Source of the DNA: Polytrichum commune
Taxonomy: Eukaryota > Streptophyta > Polytrichopsida > Polytrichales > Polytrichaceae
Length of the DNA stretch: 64,000 nt
Reading direction: 5' to 3'
NCBI GenBank assembly: GCA_950295325.1
Contig: OX485803.1
Location: 43,417,554-43,481,553, forward strand
The translations under genes and the position numbers were made by a program. This document shows, in pieces, positions 9,641 through 24,600 of the stretch. The notes beneath the pieces are model-generated. The model saw nothing but the letters and a program-made list of their open reading frames with translations. It searched no databases and had not been told where the DNA came from. The first letter of the stretch is position 1. Each line of letters begins with the position of its first letter.

Positions 9641-12262
9641 TAAATAATTCCTCATGATGTTGAAAAGTAGTGGTTATTGACAATGTAGAGAAATATTTAT
9701 TGAATAGGATCTATAGCCTTGAGTTTGTACAAAAATGGATAAGAAAAATCAAAGAATCTAATTACATTGTAGAGTGGCATTCGTGTGTAGTTGTTTCAAA
9801 ATTAACGAAGCCAATTTATGAATACTCATGAATCACCAACTATGCCTATGGAAAGACCATAGTCTAAGATATTCAGTTGAAGAGGAGAAATCGTAGCCAA
9901 CGACAATTTCAACGCCTTTTGGAGATGAAGAGACAAGGAAATGAAAGCGTGGCGGGACCATGGTTAGCTAAAACGACAAGACATTTGTACTAGTGGCAAA
10001 GTTGCAAAAGGTGAACATGAAAATTACCTTAGTAACATGGAGTTGTGGAAGGAAATCTATAGATAAGAGTTGATCATGGCCTTGTGAAATTTATGGTTAA
10101 TCAAAGAATCAAAAACCAATTATTGAACTCATAATAAGATGCACTTTAAATTGAAAATAATTTTCAAAATCTAATAGGAGATAGATAAATCATATAGGCA
10201 AACACTAAATTATCAAACTAAATTGTGAAGCAATATTTGATTAATTAATCAATGAACTACTATTATAGATTATTTTCCAAGACTATGATTCGGATTATTG
10301 CCACAACTAAATAATTATAGACTATTATCCAAGACTATGATTCAGATCATTTAAATAATTCTAGAGAACGTGTAAAATATAATCAAAATCATCTAGAAGT
10401 CAAGAAACGCTCAATTGTTTTGGCACCTGCCTAACTTGCCATGAACAAGAGTTCTAGAAACTTAGAGGTGGATGTTCTTCAGCGGTCTAGGTAAGGACAA
10501 TGACCATATGGACTACGTAAATTCATTAAACCCAATAACATGTAGGGTTATCACTACAATATTTCATGATCTATTGAAATGTCACTTAGTTAAAGAAAAA
10601 ACATAGTTCATATTGGGGCGCCCTTGGCCTTGATATATGATGTTATTGGCACTCAAAAGACATTGATGACCTCAGACTCCTTGCATTGAAATCCATGGTA
10701 TAACGAGTCGTTACTACTAGACTATGGTTGGTTGTACAGGAGAGACCATGCAATTGTATGTACTGCATTGAGCAACCCTTGTATTCCACCTTTTAATCTC
10801 ACATTACCCCATAAAAATCACCCGAAACCGAGTCTAATATAGGTTTTGGTACCCAATTCTTACTTCAACCCATTGTGACCTATCAATTAACCTAACAGTG
10901 ACACTTAGAACCACAAATTGATAATTATTTAGTCTTCCTTGTGTGGTTTGTTCAATTGAACCCAAACCAAAAACCTATCTACAGTACCCTTGTGTTTCAG
11001 CCATTTGTTTAAATGATGTGTTTGGTTTGCTATAGTTGATAGGTTATGTTTTTTCAAATGTTTATAATGGAACCTTTGTGAAGTGTGTCTTGCACCCATC
11101 TTGCATTAAGTGCCACTAGTCTTCTTGGAGATAATATCATACAGGGTGTGCGTGCTCATTTCTATGGTCTAGTGTGCATTCTAATTTGGCTAGTGTGTGT
11201 GCTAGTGCGAACCTCTACATTGATAGGTTATACCCATACATCGGGAGCAAAGAGTGATTTGGCTCAATGTGCAAACTAGGTGTCAATATGACCTTTATGG
11301 CCTTTAGTGATATGTCGATGAGGTGTTTGACTTTTCTTGCCGACAAATAGAGAGAATTTGGAGTCATCAGGCGAAAACCCTAAGAAAGTTTTCCAAATAA
11401 CACCTTTGCACCTATTATAATACTACTATAATTACAAAATTACAAAATTATACAACTATAATTTTGTCATACCACAAAAGTTCAGTCTGTTTAATCTTTC
11501 TTGATCCACATCATTCTTTACGTCAATTCTGGGTGCATATAACTCAAGCCAATCTGTAATAAACCTTATATGTTCTTTGGAAGTTGTTGTTGAATGGTGC
11601 ATGTTGTTTGTGGATATAATTTTGCTACATTGGAAAACCGGCTTACTTATCAATGCCCAAGTTTTTAGCCAGTTGTCATTACAATGAAGAGGAAATTAGC
11701 CAGCACTTGAAAAAAAATATAAGATATTGGGTAGTCCAAATTAGTGGCAACAAGTTTGCAACCGGTCAAATCCTAAAAAAACCAGTAGAAGTTGTGAAGG
11801 GGTGGATTTTAGCTGGTTGAGCTCAAAAATCTCCTGAATCCTGCACCAATGCAACATTGTGGCACCTTCATTACAGGGCATTTATTGAAGAAATTGAGGT
11901 CATGGGCTTGAACTCTCTTTGAATGCGCACAGGGTTGAACCTTGAAAAGGTTCTTTAGTTTTCACATTTACTTTTTGCACAATTCCCATGTTTGTTGCTT
12001 TGGAAAAACGAACACTTGATAAAAAAAAAATGTGATTCATTCGAATTCCAATTCGATTTTGGTAGGTTCCTTCAAATTTTAGAATAACTGTGTAATGCCC
12101 CAAGATGAGGATTTCTAGTTTTTTTTAAAAACAAAATTGAATCCAAAGATGTGGATCTAACTGCAAACACCAAAAAGAGATGTTGTCCAAAGAGGTTGGA
12201 CTATGTGTTCAGAAATTTCTACCATCTTTAGACTCAATAGAGGTATTTGAAAGTAAGTGGAT
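9641..12262. other. Intergenic stretch without recognised genes
   Basis: AT-rich, with short unsupported frames only. The one structure seen is a short direct duplication at about 10262-10360 (period ~53 bases; 'ccaagactatgattc' twice). I looked for tRNA, transposase and host-gene fragments and saw none. Confidence 0.5.
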
Positions 12263-12665
12263 AAAACCATAGGTTTAGTCCCAAACCATGAGTTCATGAG
12301 AATCAACACAAAGTCACCCAAGTTTTTTTAATGCTTAAATTATCATTCACAAGGAGTGGTGCCGGGTTACTAATATCCAGCATTGTAGCTTGTCCTCCTG
12401 GGATAGTTGGGCCAAGCTAGCCTTGCATAGGCCAATATGGGATTTAGGGCAATGTGTCGCATGCGCATACCCTTTTGTAGATCCCAAAGAGTCTCTCAAA
12501 GTTTGAGAGGTGGAAAGAGGAGGTCCCAAAATTTGCACCCAACTTTCAAAATAACCTCCAAAACACAATGAGCTCGCGAGCTCTTAATAGATAGTTTTCT
12601 CAAAGAAAGATCAAACACACGATTTCTACTCTCTTTGAGGGACTTTATAGATAACTCTAATAACT
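12263..12665 (+). repeat. Family B dispersed repeat, uninterrupted copy
   Basis: Matches 54836-55232 and the split copies at 43349-43495 plus 43850-43955 along its length. Shared landmarks in order are 'catgagtt', 'aacacaaagt', 'ggtggaaagagg', 'gagctcttaatagatag' and 'gataactcta'. It includes the sequence ctcTTAAtag, the uninterrupted version of the site into which the piggyBac element inserted in another copy (37131-43315). No coding capacity recognised. Confidence 0.75.
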
Positions 12666-12683
12666 TAGTGAACGTAATGGGGG

Positions 12684-12713
12684 ATGTGTGTGTGTGTGTG
12701 TTGGGGGGGGGGG
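12684..12713. repeat. (GT)n microsatellite followed by an 11-G run
   Basis: About nine GT units run directly into eleven consecutive G (12703-12713). The short frames translated across it are low-complexity artefacts. Confidence 0.9.
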
Positions 12714-13691
12714 TGCCTATGTGATAAGAGTTATGGCTCCCATGCCATCACATTTGAGAGCCCATATCAATTCAAGGCGAGCTCCAAATCTCTCTGCGAT
12801 TCAATTTGTACTTGGCTTCTCCATCCACATTTGTCAATCAGAGTTGTATTTAGAGCAAACAAGAAAAAATAATTAAGGACCGTCTACTTTAATGGCAAGT
12901 GTCAACAACTCCTTCACAACACAATTGGAGGCCCTTAACCCTACACTTTGTAGGCAATCCATTTTGGGTTGATGGATGATTTCTTCCCTACATTAACCCC
13001 ACCTAACTCATTTATCCACAATCAAAATAACTACAAACATCAAGCCAACACGCATATCTACCCATAGATACATGAGTTGTGCATTTTGGAGATCATTAGA
13101 ATGTGGAAAAAAATGTCAAAGTGGGAAGTGGTCACATTTTTGTTGTGTTGAGTGCTCATGTGAGGGTGTTGACGCCAATCAATGGTTCCCACTCCGATGC
13201 AAACTTTGCATGAACATCAATGATATTCTCTATGGTAAAAGTGAATTTTTTTTATGTGCATGTAAAACATCCTTTGTGCTCGCAACAATCATTCAGTTCA
13301 TCATTTGGACACTCTAGTTTTGGGGAAATCTTTGCATATATGTGGTTAGAAATATGGGACAATTTGCATACTCCATACCTATTGTAGTTTACATATTTTG
13401 GCATGACTATCGAATTTGTGGAGGTGCTCAACTATCGAGTTGTTCCCATCTAGTGGATCACATAAGCATTCCACTCATTTTCCAAGTCAATTTAATTGGT
13501 CAATGGTCTTTTTTAAGAATAAAATATGGCACTTTCTTGTGCATCCCTTCCTTCAATTATTATAATAAAAAATCCAAAAGGCTGCTCATGCCCATTTTTT
13601 CCCTCAAAATAGCTCATCTCCTATGTTTCAAGATCTTACAGAATAATCCCATTTAACCTTAATACTTATCCATGATAACCCCACAATTGTT

Positions 13692-13802
13692 CTCCCTCTT
13701 TAGTATGACACATTTGGGAAACACAAAAAAAGTTGTTTTATGGAGATATCGTCTTCTCATTAATATGACAAATGGCATAAAGTTGTCGTATTATCAAGGG
13801 AG
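13692..13802. mobile_element. Possible short Stowaway-like MITE relic
   Basis: Left CTCCCTCTTTAGTATGAC and right ...GTATTATCAAGGGAG are imperfect inverted ends, and TA follows the right end. Related words ('gtatcgtaatatcaaggg', 'gtcatattaatgag') recur at 14630-14680. Arms match poorly beyond ~20 bases and the left flank is not TA. Confidence 0.45.
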
Positions 13803-15809
13803 TAGGAAAACATAAGTAGTATGAGCTTAAAAATTTATACAATAAGTTTAGACAATATAGGTGGTATAAAATAATAACTTATAACTCCAAAAAAATACAA
13901 ATATTCTCATGAACTCTTGAAATAGGAGTCCAAAGATCTCTAGTGTTCCCTACCCAAGATAACATTGCAATGTTAGGTACTACTTCAAAAAAACCGAGAA
14001 TCACCCGCACATTGATTAGCTCGAAAGATCTCTGCACAACAATGTGGATGTGACTAGAAATGAGGTTTAGTGGCACAGATCATATTGAATTAAGGAGTTA
14101 AGAAACCATGCATACGGTAATCAGAGTCGATTAAACTCGGTAGAAGATTGAAATGCTTACAGAATAGACCGCCGGCGACAATAATTAAAATTTGCACAAA
14201 CTTCAGGCTATGCTTAGGAGATGGAACATTCGCCACACAGATCGAGAAGCGAGATTGGAACGAGACTAGTCTGGAGTACTGCAAGATTGAATTGGAGACT
14301 ACAAGAATGAAAGAGTGTACAAGATATTGGTGATACTATATCATCCGTGTACAAGGTAACATAAGAGGCAGGAGGCCACTCTAAACCTAACCATGTCCAC
14401 TCTTCACTAGTAACCTAATTATTATTAAGTTCCCAATGATAAGTGAAGTTCCCAAGTAGTTCCCAAGTGAAAATGGATGTATTTTAGATGTACATGACAT
14501 AGATGAAAGGAAATTTAGCATTAACTACCTCTTTAACATTACAAAACGGAGATTCTAAATGTTGCATTATTGAGTGTTGTAGTCATATAAAAGAGGGAGT
14601 TTGAACTAAAAAATTTGGTCACTCAAAAATGTATCGTAATATCAAGGGTGTCATATAAAGGAGTGTCATATTAATGAGGTTAGACTGAACTACCATTTGC
14701 ACTCAAAACAACCATAGCTTTGGGAAGTTGAGGGTTAAAGAAATGAAGCAAAATAAGGATTTTGATTGTAAGGAAATTATCATGCATTTAAAAAGACAGG
14801 ATCGCCTATTCATACAAGTAAAGAAACATGACATAAATAAAACTAGGAACATGGTAACGCTACAAATACACCCACGTTGCTCATCGTACAATTAGAGGCA
14901 GTGCCACAAGTGTAAAGGGTTGCCAAAAATAAATATTGTTAATCATACAGAAAATGACTTCACATGGTCAAATAAGCACCAAGCAAAGTTGACATGGAGA
15001 TTACATGCCCATGGGGCACCAAGTTTGTGCAGATGGTGTTTTTGCACAATCTTCCACGAGAGGAAGAAGCTCTCGCGTTTTGCAATGTACATGACACTTG
15101 AATCTCAAGGGTCCTCGGGGACCCGGTGAATAAGTCCATATTCCTACAATTAACTCCACAACTGCAAGCGGCTGAATTTCGCCACTGCAAGCAAATAGGC
15201 CAAGCTCTGTATAGCCTTGAAAAAGAGGGGCACTAGTGGTGAAGAGTACCACAAGGGTCCAGACAACGTTGATGAGCATTTTCATTTTCAGGTTGTCTGT
15301 CCCCCAAAAAATAGAGCTGCCTCCAGATCCGCAAAACTTCCTTCATTCGGCCTGGGGTCTGCCTCCCCACCTCCACAAATGACTTGGCTGGATCATTAAT
15401 AAGTAAGGGTCGTGAATGAATGTCAGGAGTGTTGGTTGTCAGTGAAGTTTTTGGACCTTATAACCTAAACCCTACACGTTGACAGAAAACTCGGATATGA
15501 CGGAGAATCTGTCTCTGGGAAGAACCTCACCTGTCTTGTTCTATTTGTTATAAGCTACAGTATCTTGGGTACAGTATCTAAGGTCAGAAATGTTTACACA
15601 TGGGCATCTCATGTCCTCCCTGGTTCTCAGTATGTATAGCACCACTATTTCTCCAGAAATGAATCCACTCGACAGAATAGAAACCCCTCATATTCAGAGC
15701 TGATGAAGTTGATAAAGTTGATTTTGTCACAAGGATCATGAATTATCTGATGAACTGAACGAGAGATTCATGCTCTATTGGGAATATGTTCACATGTTGA
15801 CGACATTTC
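13803..15809. other. Intergenic sequence and SPK1 3' flank
   Basis: No gene was recognised between the MITE relic and the SPK1 stop codon. The 3' untranslated region of SPK1 must lie in the upper part of this interval. No canonical AATAAA on the minus strand was found close to the stop, so I cannot place the poly(A) site. Overlapping frames on both strands near 14900-15400 have no recognised domain. Confidence 0.45.
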
Positions 15810-18653
15810 TCATAGCTCTGACAAAATGGCGGGAATATAGTGAGAAAGCTCCGTAGTAAGGGATTGGAAGCCAATCACGAGCTGCGAATGGAAGTCTTGA
15901 TCCTCTTCTCCTATAAGCCTTGCATGCACTCGAATTGCTTTCTTGCATACAGCCATGAACTCGAGTAATGCGGCTATCAGTAGCTGAAGTTCTTGTGAGC
16001 GCAATTTATTTGAAGGCTCCCCAGACAAAAATGCAGTGCACACACCAAGCACTCCGCTATTGACCTGTTTTAGGAATTAGAACAAAATCATCAAATTCTA
16101 ATTTTCAACTTTCAAGGACAGTCACAGAGCTATTTCCAAAACTTCAGTGTTTTACCAATTGCATCCATGCTTCACAAGGTACCCAACAACACGTATTCTC
16201 CATAACCTTCCATAACCAGACATTGTTAGATACCCTAAAACAGAACATGGATATAATACAGGGATTCCCAGAAAAAATAACAACGAGGATCATTTGAGAG
16301 CACCATACCTGCACTGCGACACTCCCTTGCAATATTCGTTGCAAGCTTTGCAGACGTGGTAGAGGATCACCCTCATTCACTTTGTGTTCATCAAGTTCCC
16401 CTGCTAATGTCATTGTTCGGGTCTCAATCATTCCTATGGCATTTTCAATGGGTGAAAACTCTCGAGACTCTGACTTCACAACCAGTAACCGGTTCACAAG
16501 TGCCGGGAACGGGCCTTCTGTCCATAAAAGTGTACGCCTTTTCCACTGGTCTTCAAGACCACCTTGTGATTTGCCATTTTTGGTAAAAGGAGTATCAAAT
16601 AGGAACCTGTCAAATACCCTTACACTAGTTGTTGACAGTGCTTTTCTCAATTGTCTTTCTGGTCTACTCTCCAGATCCTCATCCTCAGACACAGGTTCAA
16701 CAGATGTGATCTGCAAGTAGCAGATACCAGCTTGAAGGTCTTCGGGATTAACTTGACGTGAATCAGGAATGATGTGCAGGGTTTGACGCCCTCCAACTAC
16801 AGTTGGCTCATATATATTCCCCAAAGTCCTCATAATATCCCCCAATCGCACATCCCGTGGTTCCCTGTAAACATACTCCTTGCAGTCAAGGTTTCCAAAG
16901 CTCTTTCCATAGAACCCCACACGATAGTATGTTGCATCAGTGGAAGGAATGGGGCTCGACTCTTCTTCCACAATAGCCTCATAAATGCCAGTCAAGGCAG
17001 TGTGACATTTTGCTAGTTGTCCAAACGCCCGCCTTGATTTATGAACAGGTATAATTAGCTCCTGAATACCTGCACCAGACATTCCTATGTTAACACAAAA
17101 AACATCACACTGTACATCCAGTAGAAGAGAGACATTACCTTCGCATAAGGTAGCAACCGCCAAACACTGCAAGCACATTAGACTCTTAACATGGTCAAAA
17201 AGTGTCACAAATTTTCCCAAAAGCAAATTTCCATGGAAGGAAGCTAATGCACTTTTTAAGTCAGGGATTTTTTGCAATCTCAAGTGGTTACATAGGTTCC
17301 CCCAAGCAGATAGTGTTGAGGCGTTGCATTTTTGTCTCTTTCAATCAATGAGCTGTGTTTTAGTCCAAGAGTAATAATATTAATAAATAAATAATTGAAA
17401 AATATAATTGCAAGCTTTGGGACAAAAATTAGGGTGCTCCAACCTTATTCAGACAGCAATAGGAAAGCATTGAGAGACACTATCCTTGTAGGCACACGAA
17501 CTATGTTGGGCACTGAAGTATAATCACTAGCATTCAGAACTCTTGACAAGGTTGAGAAGGTACCAGCACAGAAGTGGAAAAGCTCCGCTTGCACAAACAA
17601 ATTGTTAGCTAGCTGCAAATACTTGACGGCCGATTCAACTGTCAGCTTAGATGATCCATACCCCTCAATTTCAGCAGTGGAGGCCCCTCCCAAGCAACCA
17701 CCACCTAACATAGGGCAGATTTGACGCAGGGCCTCTACATGCTCTTTGTCCCAGACATGATCACCTTTTCCTACTATGGCCTGCAAAACACTCAGGGAAA
17801 TTGAGAACAGACTAAAGCACACACTGGGAACATGTAATCTGGCAACACTTGTCAGGAGTAAAGAATCAAGATTCTCTTATGCTGTTCTATCTCCTACTAG
17901 CAAAACCCCTCTGCAACTAATTGAACAGAAATGTTTCAAAAGGAATATAGTTGTTGCCATATCCAACAACTTTTACTAGACATTTTTCCTTTCCGAATTC
18001 AGGTCTCTGCAGCGCTACATATAATCACGTGCCCACTTTGTGCCAGCAATGTAACTACTATGAACATACCTCTCTTTCATATTATCAAATCTTTTCCAGA
18101 CTACAGAGCAAGGTGAATTTCATAGCATACCTATTCGTAATTCGCAGATATTTCCATCTACCTCCTCAAATCTAAAGCAGTGATCGGGGAGATTTTTGGA
18201 CATAATCGGTTGAGATGCTAGTGTTTGCAGTCCTTCGGGTTTCCTTTATTAAATTGGGGTATATTCTATAAATTCCTCTAGAATGATCAGTAATTTTCCT
18301 GCAATCTTGAGCTTCAACCAGTTATTTCTCAAACTCAACTGGTTCATTTGTAACTAACTGCCGGTTCTCCCCGATCATAGATCTAAAGAGCTCAAAAGCC
18401 CACCACAGGTAGACTGGGAAGATTAAAATATTATTTAATTAAGATTATCACGGTCAAGAAATACCTGCATTATGACCCCTGCTACAGCAACTGCACACTG
18501 AGCAGCTTCAGCATAGGATTGGTTGCCCTGATGAACTTCACAAAGATAAAGGAGCCACATGATATGGAGATCTGGTACATAGGAGTATGCCATAGCTAGG
18601 CCATAAAATGCCTCTGCAGTCGCATACTTGTCATTTGTCACAACTTCAGGGCC
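15810..18653 (-). other. SPK1: SPK1 exons 28-31: DHR2 catalytic domain
   Basis: Encodes residues 1402-1874. Landmarks in order are KYATAEAFYGLAMAY, PDLHIMWLLYLCE, SAVKYLQLANNLF, IIPVHKSRRAFGQLAKCH, ATYYRVGFYG, EYVYREPRDVRLGDIM, FDRFLFDTPFTKNGKSQGG, EDQWKRRTLL, FPALVNRLLV, ENAIGMIETRT and LQRILQGSVAVQV. This is the DOCK DHR2 nucleotide-exchange module that binds Rho-family GTPases. Exon 30 (761 bp) is the longest and carries most of it. No catalytic block is missing. Confidence 0.9.
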
Positions 18654-21600
18654 CTTCACATAATCAGAAGCAACAAAAGAGATTAGAAAACGTAATATTG
18701 TTGGATTGTTGAATATTACATGAGAAGAGGGAACAACTGAAAAGAAAGGAGAAGCTTCTGTCAAACATAAGACAAGTAAGCTCTGGTATAAAGATGGTTG
18801 ATGTTCACATAGTGAACACAAGACTTGGAATTTCATGCAAACACTTAAAGGTTCACAAGCCATATAATACTAGACCCACAAATTAAAAGGGAGAAAAGAA
18901 AAGCACCAGGAGAGCATGGTTAACAGCGGCTTGGACAGCTTTGAGCAGTGTGGTGGAAAGATCAGTGACTGCTGCCCAGCTCCATTGATGCTCACATCCA
19001 CCATCGGGCATTGCTGTAAGTGTAGTTTCTGGAAGCCCACATTCATGGAGAAATTCTGAACTTATATTTTCCTGAGCAATTTGTTGTAGGGACCTACGAA
19101 GACGCTGGGATTCACCACTCTCTTCCAAGGACCCATCCATACGTGGGTGTGTGACTTGGACATCAGCCATGAGCTCTGAGAGACTGATGGTGAGCATGGC
19201 TCGTAGTCTGGAAAGGCCTTTAAAATGATGGAAAGCGTTCTGCACAACTAATTCACAAATTTTAGTCATCACCTCTACAAAGTTTGTTAATATGCATCGC
19301 TGTGGTGAAAAAAAGGTTACAGAGAACTTTTCCTCCAGTCCATGCAAGTATCAAAGTGATTTACACTTTAGAAAAATCAACATAACCTTCCCTTGATTGA
19401 CCTCAAGTCTATAGATTCTTAGAAATTCCACAATCTACTAAGCAAGAGTCAAAGAATCTTACTCGGACAAGGATTTGGAGACCAACAACAGCTCGTTTTC
19501 TGATTGACTCATTGCGGAAAACCCCAAGGCGCAACAGATGGAAAGCAACTTGTTTTAAGAACCTATCATATTCCCGGCTCATCAGTACAGCACCATAGCA
19601 AACAAACAGATTGTTGAAGATGGGCAGGAAGGCCTTCCAGAAGGGTAAGGGCTGACTACGCCCTAAAAAGCCGATGAAGGTGGTTGTTATACAATCAAGC
19701 CTGAGGTCGGTTGCAAGAGCTTGACTAGTGGTGGTATCGATAAACTTCTCCAGAATTTCAAGGACTTGCAACACCACTGAGGCACTGAGATTTTCCTCCC
19801 ATAGTTCCTGGAAATGTGACGAAATGGCAGCAAACATCAGGAAGGGCAACACCAAAATCAGGGAAATATATGTGCTATTCTACTATCTCGTGAAGGTGAA
19901 TAGCTTTCTAATGAAGCTGTATACTAACCAGTTTCTGGCGGAGCATGGGATGCAAGCTTTCACGAAGTGCCCTGCCTCCCCCCCTTCCTGCTGATTGTGC
20001 TTGTGCCAATGCCTCCCGTAACGAGTGTGGCTGACCAGGACTGGTGGAGCTGTTCGATACTGGGCTTACTCTCTTCCAAAATGAGCCAACATCTGGACTC
20101 AACTGTGGCATCCATTGAGCACCAGGCGAATGTTTTGCAAGCTGCAACCACAATATTAATCAAATTGATTGCCCCAAACATATGCACTTGACAGGAACAC
20201 CATGCTTGAGAAAAAAGAAGGAGGTCTAACACAAAAGCCCCTGGGAGAGATGAACCACATGGTCTGCACAATCTACAAATTTGCTTTCTGGCTTCTCGAA
20301 ACATCCCTTCAGAGGGACGTCAAAAGAACCACGGTGAGTATAACTTAAGGTGATGTATCGTTCTGTTTTGAATGAGAACAGTAGAAGACTGTTGCTTATT
20401 TGAACATTTTGAATCGAGGGATCTCAGTAAATCTGGGACAGATACACGTACCCTCACATCTTGTCGAGACGCTTCAATTAGGAAGTGATTGACTGCAGGA
20501 GAGAGCTTGTCTGAATAACGAAGAGGCCCTTCTCCTTGTTCGTTTGCAGGCATTGCTCCCATCAAGCCATCAGCTCCTGCCTTCTTATACTGCAGATACA
20601 AGAACCAACATTGTAACCTTAAATTAGAAAAACAAGACATCCACAGACACTAGAAACCACAAACAGGTACTCTTATCCTTGGTGCATTGTTCTCCATCTT
20701 GTATTAAACTATCTCCATTGATGGTCACTATATACATTGAAACATCATGCTGCTACCTGGAGTATACATGATACATGTATATTGCCAGGTTGACCTTTAT
20801 GCTTGTAGGAGGAGGACCCTTAAATAGGGAAGTGAAAGCTAACCTCCAATAGTTCTTGGCATTCCTCAAGAAGTTTAAAGAAAAGCCTTGTCCGTGCCAT
20901 GTTTTGCTGCCATGCTTTCACTAGAGATGCATCATCCAGGTAGCGCAGGATGTGAAGTACACACACCAGTATCTCACGCTTCTCTGTAGCGCCTAAGCCA
21001 TAAAACACTGGCATCTCGTCTAGAATCTGTTAGGTCCATTCCAATTGTGTGCCCAATAGTTTAGAACAAAGTTCGAGAACATAGTAAGAAAAGAAAATAT
21101 TGTGTCGCCAAGTAATATAGTTAATCAAAGCCCCTCCAAAGTGCAGGAATCTTACATCAAAGCCCACCAACCCTATCCCACACATAGAGGCAATTGCCAT
21201 AAGGACCATCTTGTTGTTGGGTAAACATGGAATGGCAGAAAACCTTGCAAGAAGTTTCTTGCACAACTACAGAAACCTGCCCCTACCAAAAATAACATGA
21301 CATTCTGCCGGTAAGAACGGAGCACACTAAAAGGAGAGCCAGAGTCTGAGAATTGCAGGAAGCTTACCAGACCGACCAGAGGAAAGTATTGTTGAGCAAT
21401 GTACACTTTATCATCCAGTGCTTGATAGCGCGCATCATACTCATGTTTGCACATTAGCTGAACTAGTATCCGAGCAGCCTGCAAAATAATGCAGTACCAG
21501 CACATAAGTTAATAGACAGAGCTGGCATGATGGTCAAACAAGTTCGCAAACTTTGACTTGAAAAATTAGCATGATTAGAAAAAAGTATGTATTCAGTGTC

Positions 21601-24600
21601 ATGTGTGTCCAAACAAGCCAGGAAACCTGATGTGTTGCTGGCACTAGAAAATATCACATCACATAGGCAACTGAGAAAGAAAAAAACCTTGGACTTCAAG
21701 GCTGACTCATCATGATCCCAGGTTATGAAGAGCTCCTGCATCAACAATGATGCCAAATAGTTCCTGTCATCCGATCATAGTATGTCAGTGCTTGAGTTAG
21801 CAATGTGTGTATTAATTTAGAAGGATGGTACAGAATGAGATGAAAAAAGCATGAAGATATCTCAAGCCATAAGCGAAAGTGGTAAACAGAATGCGCCAGG
21901 ACGAAAGGAGGACCATCTCACAACAAACAGAAGTTACTGTCAATTGAAAATTTGTCAGTGATGAGTTGCTAAGAATGGTGAGTTAGATGGTAACTTCAAC
22001 AAGTGATGAGCACACAGTCATATATATAGGTCCAAAGTTTTACTCTAGGAATACCAACTCACAGATGCAGAATACATGGAAATGCACAAACCTTTCTGTA
22101 GGATCTCTGCCAGGCATCTCTACAAACAGATCATGATCACAGATGATGCGCAGAAAGTTGAGTTTGCATTCATGAATAACTGCTTGACAAACACCTGTGA
22201 ACTTGTTGAAGTAGAGTGCTACCTGCAAGTGCAACAGAAACAATTAGACAACGTGAATTCAATTGTTTTGAATGAAGCGCTTGTGCACTTAGCAACCAGC
22301 AGCATCCACAAATACTTTCAGTCGTCTTCTCCTGCTAGCAAAACAGTTATCTTGACAAGATGAGCAATTTTCTATTGCCACCACCACCATCTCAATAACA
22401 AATGCTTACTCAAGGGAAAAAAAACAAGAAATATAGAGGTGTAAAAGTTCAGTCGGTTACCAGCTCAAAAACTTGTCGAGGTTCTATGACGGAGAGAAGA
22501 TCGTAGCAGAAGAATGCAAGACTACTGTTGAGCTTCTTTGCAAGAATGAGGCCCTTCTTGCATCGCTCATGGACCTCTGTTAGCAAGCAATCATAAAGCT
22601 GCACAATGCTTTTGAAAACTTCATCATTGAGCTGCAATGGTGGTAACTCCTCACCTGCTCAAATCCACATACTAGTAAGGATGTAGGTTTGTAATGAAGC
22701 AACTACAAGAAATTTCTCCACAAAATTAGAGGAATGCTGATACTGTCTGGCTTGGGCAGGAGTCATAGTCAAAACATCAGCCTCTCTAGATGTGTCCCCA
22801 GTTCAATTTCATATTGCAGCCCTCACAATATTTGGATCAAGAGTATTAAAACAAGTACAGATAAGAGCACCATCAAATATTGTAATGAGTTTCAGATGAC
22901 CCCACAACATACCAGGTGGAAGAGCCTCAGTGTACATGCGGGATTGCTCTAGAGTCATAGATTTGACAATTAACTCTAGGAAGACCCACGCCATTGAGAG
23001 GACATCATCATACACAGGTCCAACCCGGTAACCTTTTGCCTGCACATAAAGTAGCATGCTTTGAGAATTGGCAGAATCACTACCTGAGATTTTCTATGCA
23101 GGAACTGCATTTTGGCATAATAGCAAGGTTCAGAGAGTGCTAAATACCTTGCTTCGGGCAAGACTTCGCCATACACTGCAAAGGCCTGGATAGACAGGCT
23201 CATGGCGCCCACCGAAGTCATCAAATGCATAATCAACATACTGGACAAGATAGCGGTTCCTTTCAGCTCCTTCAGATGAGTCGGCTTGCACTCTGCAGAA
23301 TACACAGTAAAATTAATAAAATTTAATTTAAAAACCACTGCTTTAAATGTAAAGAGTGGTTGACACAACCCCGATAGAATAACTTCATACTGTCTGCTGA
23401 ACTTCCATACCTGGTTATGATGTTCACCATTGAGCGAAATGCAGCAACCTGAAAGATGTTCACATAAGGTCAGAAGTACATACACAGAAAATTACTGTCC
23501 CAAGTCAATCAGGCAAATGAATTGATGAAAATCATATACCAATTATTATCTTATGTCACAACAAGCGGCATATCCCTTAAGGTCTACCCAGCAAAATTGA
23601 TGGCCAGGGAAGCTATGAGCTAAACTGAAAGGGATAATCTAGCCGATGACTGGATTTTGTCTGAATGTCACAAAACCTGCAGCGTTTCTCCACCATCACC
23701 AATCATGCGAAGAAGCATATTCAGACAGGGCTGCAGAAACTGCAACATCGCCGATGGCTCTACTGTCTTCAGAGCATTGATTGCCTATAAAACGCCATTG
23801 ACTTTCATGTCAGATGATTATAAAATTCTGATGACATACAAAGAGAATCAAATTACTAAACATGCAGTCCATAGGGGGGAACCATGCACCCCATATGGAC
23901 AGAACTTCGTGATGAGATACAAGAGGCAGTCATTAAACCCATGGAAAGGCATCTTGGACTCCTTGAAAATCTTCTGTAATTACTAAGAGAATAGAAGACA
24001 ATTGATGAACAGTAGGGTACTTCCATGTGTCTTGTGAAGTTCATGTGATGCACTAGGATTTACTGTATGCTTTTCAAAGCCACATGTTGAAGTGGGACAC
24101 TTGAAAAGAGTGTACATCTTCGTAGTGCTTATGAATGCATGAAAGATACTTCATAAAAAGGGCAGCAGAAAATATGGCAAGATACCTCCATTAACTCAGT
24201 ACCCCAAGGGGGACTTGTGCGCAAGATATGACGGTCATACTCTACAAAGAAATCTCGTATTCGCTCATTGACAGGGTAAAGGGACGAGCACAGTCGTGAC
24301 CGTAGTTTGAAAGAACATTTCCCGTCATCAAGATACTCCAACCTTTCCTGCAAGAGCAACTACTTATCAGGTTGGTGGCTCCTTCACCAAGGCAGAAGGA
24401 GATTTTCAATGGACAAATCTATGTGAATAAAATAGTGATGTCCTTTGAACAAACTAGAACAAAGCGAATTAAAGTAAAAGACCAAGATGCTCTTAGGCTA
24501 GCCAGGATGGAACCAACTACATTCACTATCCCACCAAGCACAGGAAGAATAGGACAATGATCAATGCTTGCTTACCTTCACAGTCTCTTCTAAATAATTT

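Noticed and set aside
13072-13656. Cys-rich 81-codon and 104-codon frames
   Set aside because: Scattered cysteines do not fit any zinc-binding spacing I know, and there is no supporting context.
16356-17374. Plus-strand frames of 60-112 codons opposite SPK1 exon 30
   Set aside because: Antisense shadows of a strongly conserved coding exon.
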